Shown here: piece by piece, positions 5,736 through 7,796 of the stretch
Position numbering within the stretch: the stretch's first letter is position 1
Layout: each line of letters starts with the position of its first letter
Source: an uncultured Bacilli bacterium
GTDB taxonomy: Bacteria > Bacillota_I > Bacilli_A > RF39 > UBA660
Direction of reading: 5' to 3'
Length of the DNA: 7,796 bases
Assembly (NCBI GenBank): GCA_944372725.1
Contig: CALWAA010000048.1
Coordinates: 1 to 7,796 of the forward strand
The notes under the pieces: generated by a model
The model's input: the letters and a program-made list of their open reading frames with translations, nothing else
What the model was told of the DNA's origin: nothing
The model's database searches: none
Position numbers and translations under genes: made by a program

Positions 5736-6731
5736 ATGAATGTAATTGTATCAAATAAATATCAAAATATGTTAGCAACATTAGATATAGATGTTATAAA
5801 AAGTATTAATGGTGAATTTGAAGTTGAAGAATTAGCCAGTATTTTTACTAATTTTTACTTTAATAAAATGATTATTGATATTACCGCAATTAAAGGGTAT
5901 CAAAATATAAAAAATATTCAAAAATTATCTGTCAATTTCGACCCTAGTAAATTAATATTATTATTAGATGATTCTGCTATGGTAAATAGTGGTGGATATT
6001 TATCGGGATTAGTATCTATGGGAATATATAATTTTACCAGAAATATTAATGCTGTAAAATTTTTAATTGACAATCCCAATTCATACAAAGATGTAGCTCA
6101 ATATCATAATTTAAATGGCAATGATGACGGTACTGTATTAGAATATGATACTTTTACAGGTACTGGAAGTGGAGGCCTTAGAATTGTTGGCTTTAAAAAT
6201 GTAACTGCTCATGCTGGTGCAACAACACTAGTTTATATGCTAAAGCGTCATTTAGAAGTAGCGTATAATGTGATTGCCCTAGAAGTAGATAAAGAAGATT
6301 TTAAATATTTTAATGATAAAAGCTTAAAATCGACTACCTCACTTGATTTAGCGTTTAATATTGCTAATAATCCCGATGCAGAAGTAATATTAGTAGATTT
6401 AAATGATTCTACCCAAGGTAATTTATGTAATGATATTGTTTATTTAATTGAACCAGGACTAATAAAGTTAAATAAATTAATCCGTCAAGATAGAGAAGCC
6501 TTTGAAAAATTAAAAGATAAAAAAATTGTTTTAAATAAAAGTGTCTTAAATAATAAAGATATCAATGATTTTGAACATGAATCAAATAGTAAAGTGTTCT
6601 TTAACATTCCTTACTTAGATGATAAAAAAGAACATGAACAAATATTAGATGACTTTTTAGTAGCCCTTGGTTTTTCCAGATTAAACAGCAGTAGTTCTGG
6701 AAAAGCTAAATTATTTAATATTTTTAAATAG
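5736..6731 (+). CDS. TadZ/CpaE-like ParA/MinD-family protein with degenerate Walker A
   Basis: 331 residues. Residues 1-110 look like the receiver-like domain of CpaE/TadZ (alternating strands such as KMIIDIT at 44-50 and LILLLDDS at 73-80). Residues 148-315 look like a MinD/ParA domain. The P-loop position reads VGFKNVTAHAGATT (151-164): the deviant Walker A pattern KGGxGKTT is replaced by TAHAGATT, so both lysines that contact the nucleotide are missing. Other landmarks remain: ALEVD (181-185, Walker A' position), VILVDLND (217-224, Walker B position) and IVLNKS (264-269). TadZ proteins are known for atypical Walker A boxes and place the Tad machinery at a cell pole. AAAGAGGG (5721-5728) is 7-8 nt before the ATG. 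It is the last gene of the operon, 15 bp after the TadE-like gene. No motor ATPase gene follows. Confidence 0.78.
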   Translation: MNVIVSNKYQNMLATLDIDVIKSINGEFEVEELASIFTNFYFNKMIIDITAIKGYQNIKNIQKLSVNFDPSKLILLLDDSAMVNSGGYLSGLVSMGIYNFTRNINAVKFLIDNPNSYKDVAQYHNLNGNDDGTVLEYDTFTGTGSGGLRIVGFKNVTAHAGATTLVYMLKRHLEVAYNVIALEVDKEDFKYFNDKSLKSTTSLDLAFNIANNPDAEVILVDLNDSTQGNLCNDIVYLIEPGLIKLNKLIRQDREAFEKLKDKKIVLNKSVLNNKDINDFEHESNSKVFFNIPYLDDKKEHEQILDDFLVALGFSRLNSSSSGKAKLFNIFK

Positions 6732-6756
6732 TTACTTAACATAAGTAGCTTTTTTT
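6730..6756 (+). terminator. Intrinsic terminator of the pilus-like operon
   Basis: AGTTACTTA (6730-6738) pairs with TAAGTAGCT (6742-6750), 9 bp including one U-G pair, around a tight loop, followed by T7 (6750-6756). It overlaps the TadZ-like stop codon, so the five-gene operon ends here. Confidence 0.8.
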
Positions 6757-6778
6757 AGTTTTAAAAACTTTATTTTGC

Positions 6779-6787
6779 TGATATAAT
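6779..6787 (+). promoter_or_regulatory. Extended -10 promoter for the exported-protein gene
   Basis: TGATATAAT (TATAAT at 6782-6787), 20 bp before the ATG at 6808. The -35 region is T/A-rich without a good match. GTGAGG (6797-6802) is the ribosome binding site. Confidence 0.6.
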
Positions 6788-6807
6788 ATTAAGTAAGTGA
6801 GGATATT

Positions 6808-7536
6808 ATGAAAAAAATTAGTTTATTATTCATTCTAATAATCGTTTTAGTTGGTATTACTACTCTTACTACTTACACATTAATGCATCAAGATATAAAA
6901 GGGGAAGAAACGATAAAAAAAATAAAAAGCATTGAAAAAGCAACAAGCAATATGACATCAAACGAATTAAGTGAAATTTATAATATTGAATTAGATGGAA
7001 AAAGACACAAATTAAAATGTGTCTATCGTGTTAATTTTGAAAAAAAAGAAGCATCTATTAACTTAGTTTTATATTTAGATGGTTTTGAAATATTAAATAA
7101 AGAAATAGAAGATAATTTTAAAGCAGAAAAAATAGAAGAAATATTTAATGATGATACAGATAATAATTTAGTAATAGAAGAATCAAATATAAAAATAATA
7201 AATTCTGATAAAGACTATTTATTAGTAGAAGTATTTACTAATATAGATAGTTTAAAAGGCGAGTATTTTATATGGAATGCAAATAGAAAAGCAATTTTGG
7301 AAAATGTATTAGTATATGATGAAGCTTTAGAATACAGCAATATAACAGATGAAGATTTTGATATTTTTTATGCTGATGATAAGCAAGTATTAGCTAAAGT
7401 AGAAGATAATCGTATTTATGCCCTAGAAGAAAAAGAAGAAGATAATCTCATTTTAGAAGAATATATTTATACTATAAAGAGTGATAAAGCCCAAAAAGAA
7501 TTAGTGAATACTTATGAAGTAGAAAAAGAAAAATAA
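6808..7536 (+). CDS. Unidentified acidic membrane-anchored exported protein
   Basis: 242 residues; I do not recognise the family. A basic start (MKK) and one hydrophobic helix (about 4-24) without a lipobox Cys point to an N-terminal anchor or signal sequence, leaving about 215 residues outside the cell. The exported part is very rich in Glu, Asp, Lys, Ile and Asn, with alternating strand-like hydrophobic segments (for example around 66-95, 135-160 and 190-205) and acidic C-terminal runs (LEEKEEDNLILEEY at 206-219). The single Cys (71) cannot form an internal disulfide, unlike the Cys-paired products upstream. GTGAGG sits 5 nt before the ATG. It has its own promoter and is separated from the pilus-like operon by a terminator, so a shared role is not supported. 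Its plus-strand transcript has no clear terminator before 7702-7731. Confidence 0.8.
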   Translation: MKKISLLFILIIVLVGITTLTTYTLMHQDIKGEETIKKIKSIEKATSNMTSNELSEIYNIELDGKRHKLKCVYRVNFEKKEASINLVLYLDGFEILNKEIEDNFKAEKIEEIFNDDTDNNLVIEESNIKIINSDKDYLLVEVFTNIDSLKGEYFIWNANRKAILENVLVYDEALEYSNITDEDFDIFYADDKQVLAKVEDNRIYALEEKEEDNLILEEYIYTIKSDKAQKELVNTYEVEKEK

Positions 7537-7555
7537 AAAAAGCCCAAATAGGGCT
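7534..7555 (-). terminator. Minus-strand intrinsic terminator of a candidate small RNA
   Basis: Minus strand AGCCC, loop TATTT, GGGCT, followed by TTTTTTT (7540-7534). The U run lies only on the minus-strand side, so this terminates leftward transcription, although no minus-strand protein gene precedes it. Confidence 0.7.
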
Positions 7556-7667
7556 AAATAACAAATAAAAAAACATTTATTGTTTGAATTAGTAGAATTT
7601 GATATTAGTTAAGTAAAGGAAGTATATCAAAGAATGGAAAAGAATATTCAAACAAACTAAATGTTCG
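7534..7667 (-). ncRNA. Candidate small structured RNA of about 130 nt
   Basis: A minus-strand promoter (7675-7703) and terminator (7534-7555) bracket a stretch with no credible ORF. From the predicted 5' end, positions 7665-7646 pair with 7572-7589: 8, 2 and 8 base pairs separated by single-nt bulges. Inside this stem is an asymmetric internal loop, and then an 8-bp stem TTTGATAT/ATATCAAA (7624-7631 with 7598-7605) capped by an 18-nt pyrimidine-rich loop containing CUUCCUUU. A closing stem, a bubble and an apical stem recall 6S RNA in outline, but length and sequence are not convincing, so I leave it unnamed. It could also be a trans-acting regulator through its C/U-rich loop. Confidence 0.5.
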
Positions 7668-7674
7668 AGAATGT

Positions 7675-7703
7675 ATACTACAACAAAAATAATGTTTTGT
7701 CAA
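7675..7703 (-). promoter_or_regulatory. Minus-strand promoter with consensus -35
   Basis: Minus strand TTGACA (7698-7703, perfect), a 17-bp spacer and TAGTAT (7675-7680, 4 of 6 to TATAAT). The predicted start is near 7667, right where the paired structure begins. The -35 box overlaps the edge of the plus-strand terminator at 7702-7731. Confidence 0.6.
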
Positions 7704-7731
7704 GCAAAAATTTTAATTTTTTGCTTTTTTT
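7702..7731 (+). terminator. Plus-strand intrinsic terminator, target site of the intron
   Basis: AAGCAAAAA (7702-7710), a 7-nt loop and TTTTTGCTT (7718-7726) form a 9-bp stem followed by T5 (7727-7731). It is the first plausible plus-strand stop signal after the exported-protein gene at 7536, so that mRNA may have a 3' region of about 190 nt. A small 6-bp hairpin (7683-7700) precedes it. The group II intron starts 2 nt after the T run. Confidence 0.75.
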
Positions 7732-7732
7732 G

Positions 7733-7796
7733 GTGTGCCGTGCATGGCATATATCTAGTTGGTGAAAGTCCAATACACGCGTAGGTATCGACGAAG
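7733..7796 (+). mobile_element. 5' end of a group II intron, class C (IIC) type, partial
   Basis: From 7733 the sequence begins GTGTGCC, the usual 5' boundary of bacterial group II introns. Two early domain I helices follow: TGCC/GGCA (7736-7739 with 7746-7749), and TTGG/CCAA (7759-7762 with 7770-7773) around a TGAAAGT loop. This arrangement and spacing match the start of the class C intron of Oceanobacillus iheyensis as I remember it. Class C introns insert just downstream of intrinsic terminator hairpins, and this one lies 2 nt behind one (7702-7731). Only 64 bases are in the window, so the catalytic domain V and any intron-encoded reverse transcriptase would lie to the right. The exact 5' boundary could shift by one base. 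Confidence 0.82.

Noticed and set aside
4093..6731. Mycoplasma-type genetic code (TGA as Trp) because of the low GC content.
   Set aside because: The tryptophans checked are TGG, no gene has internal TGA, and one gene ends in TGA.
7541..7555. The GC-rich hairpin as the plus-strand terminator of the exported-protein gene.
   Set aside because: Downstream on the plus strand the bases are AAATAAC, not a T run; the T run exists only on the minus strand.
7634..7660. An 8-codon frame (MEKNIQTN) on the plus strand after AAGGAAG.
   Set aside because: It is too short to support and the spacing is long (11 nt); the sequence is better explained by the stems on the opposite strand.
7572..7665. Calling the nested stem region a 6S RNA, or the inverted repeat a MITE or IS end.
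   Set aside because: The outline recalls 6S RNA, but it is shorter and I see no diagnostic sequence. No target-site duplication or transposase is visible for a mobile element.
1..7796. CRISPR arrays, rRNA genes or phage/plasmid hallmark genes.
   Set aside because: No regularly spaced direct repeats, rRNA segments, integrase, capsid or replication genes were seen.

Overview
The window is low-GC bacterial chromosome, probably from an uncultured gut-type member of the Bacillota (Bacilli, in the broad RF39/Mycoplasmatota neighbourhood). The support is strong A+T bias, AAGGAGG-type ribosome binding sites, SigA-like promoters (several of the extended -10 type), and a tRNA with an encoded CCA. Every tryptophan I checked is TGG and one gene ends in TGA, so the standard bacterial code is used, not the mycoplasma code. 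The lineage is an inference from style, not from a marker gene.

Left part (1-4019), cell-envelope housekeeping. The 5' end of an unidentified minus-strand gene (1-41) lies downstream of a minus-strand tRNA-Leu(CAA), with two or three alternative hairpins between them. Divergent from the tRNA is a PAP2 membrane phosphatase, then an LCP (LytR-CpsA-Psr) ligase with a three-helix, accessory-domain architecture like streptococcal CpsA. Converging on it, with a shared bidirectional terminator, is a minus-strand two-gene operon: a CPBP intramembrane protease and a membrane-anchored metallophosphoesterase that lacks some of the usual metal ligands.

Centre (4028-6756), the most unusual part. One strong promoter (TTGATA, 17 bp, TATAAT) and one terminator bracket five tightly packed genes. 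The first two are short, Cys-rich, single-helix paralogues with an identical MKEATGELN start. The next two are TadE-like paralogues sharing a related start (MKEAVGG / MRHTIGG). The last is a TadZ/CpaE-like ParA-family protein with a degenerate Walker A loop. I read this as a divergent Tad/Flp-type pilus (type IVc filament) operon: two candidate pilins, two minor pseudopilins and a polar assembly organiser. The motor ATPase, platform proteins and prepilin peptidase are not in the window.

Right part (6757-7796). A gene of unknown function encodes an acidic, membrane-anchored, exported protein. A gene-free stretch follows (7537-7732). On the minus strand it has a consensus promoter, a nested stem-loop region and an intrinsic terminator, which together suggest a small RNA of about 130 nt. 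On the plus strand it ends in an intrinsic terminator. Directly after that terminator the window runs into the 5' end of a group II intron. The GTGTGCC start, the first domain I helices and the insertion site just behind a terminator hairpin are all typical of class C (IIC) introns.
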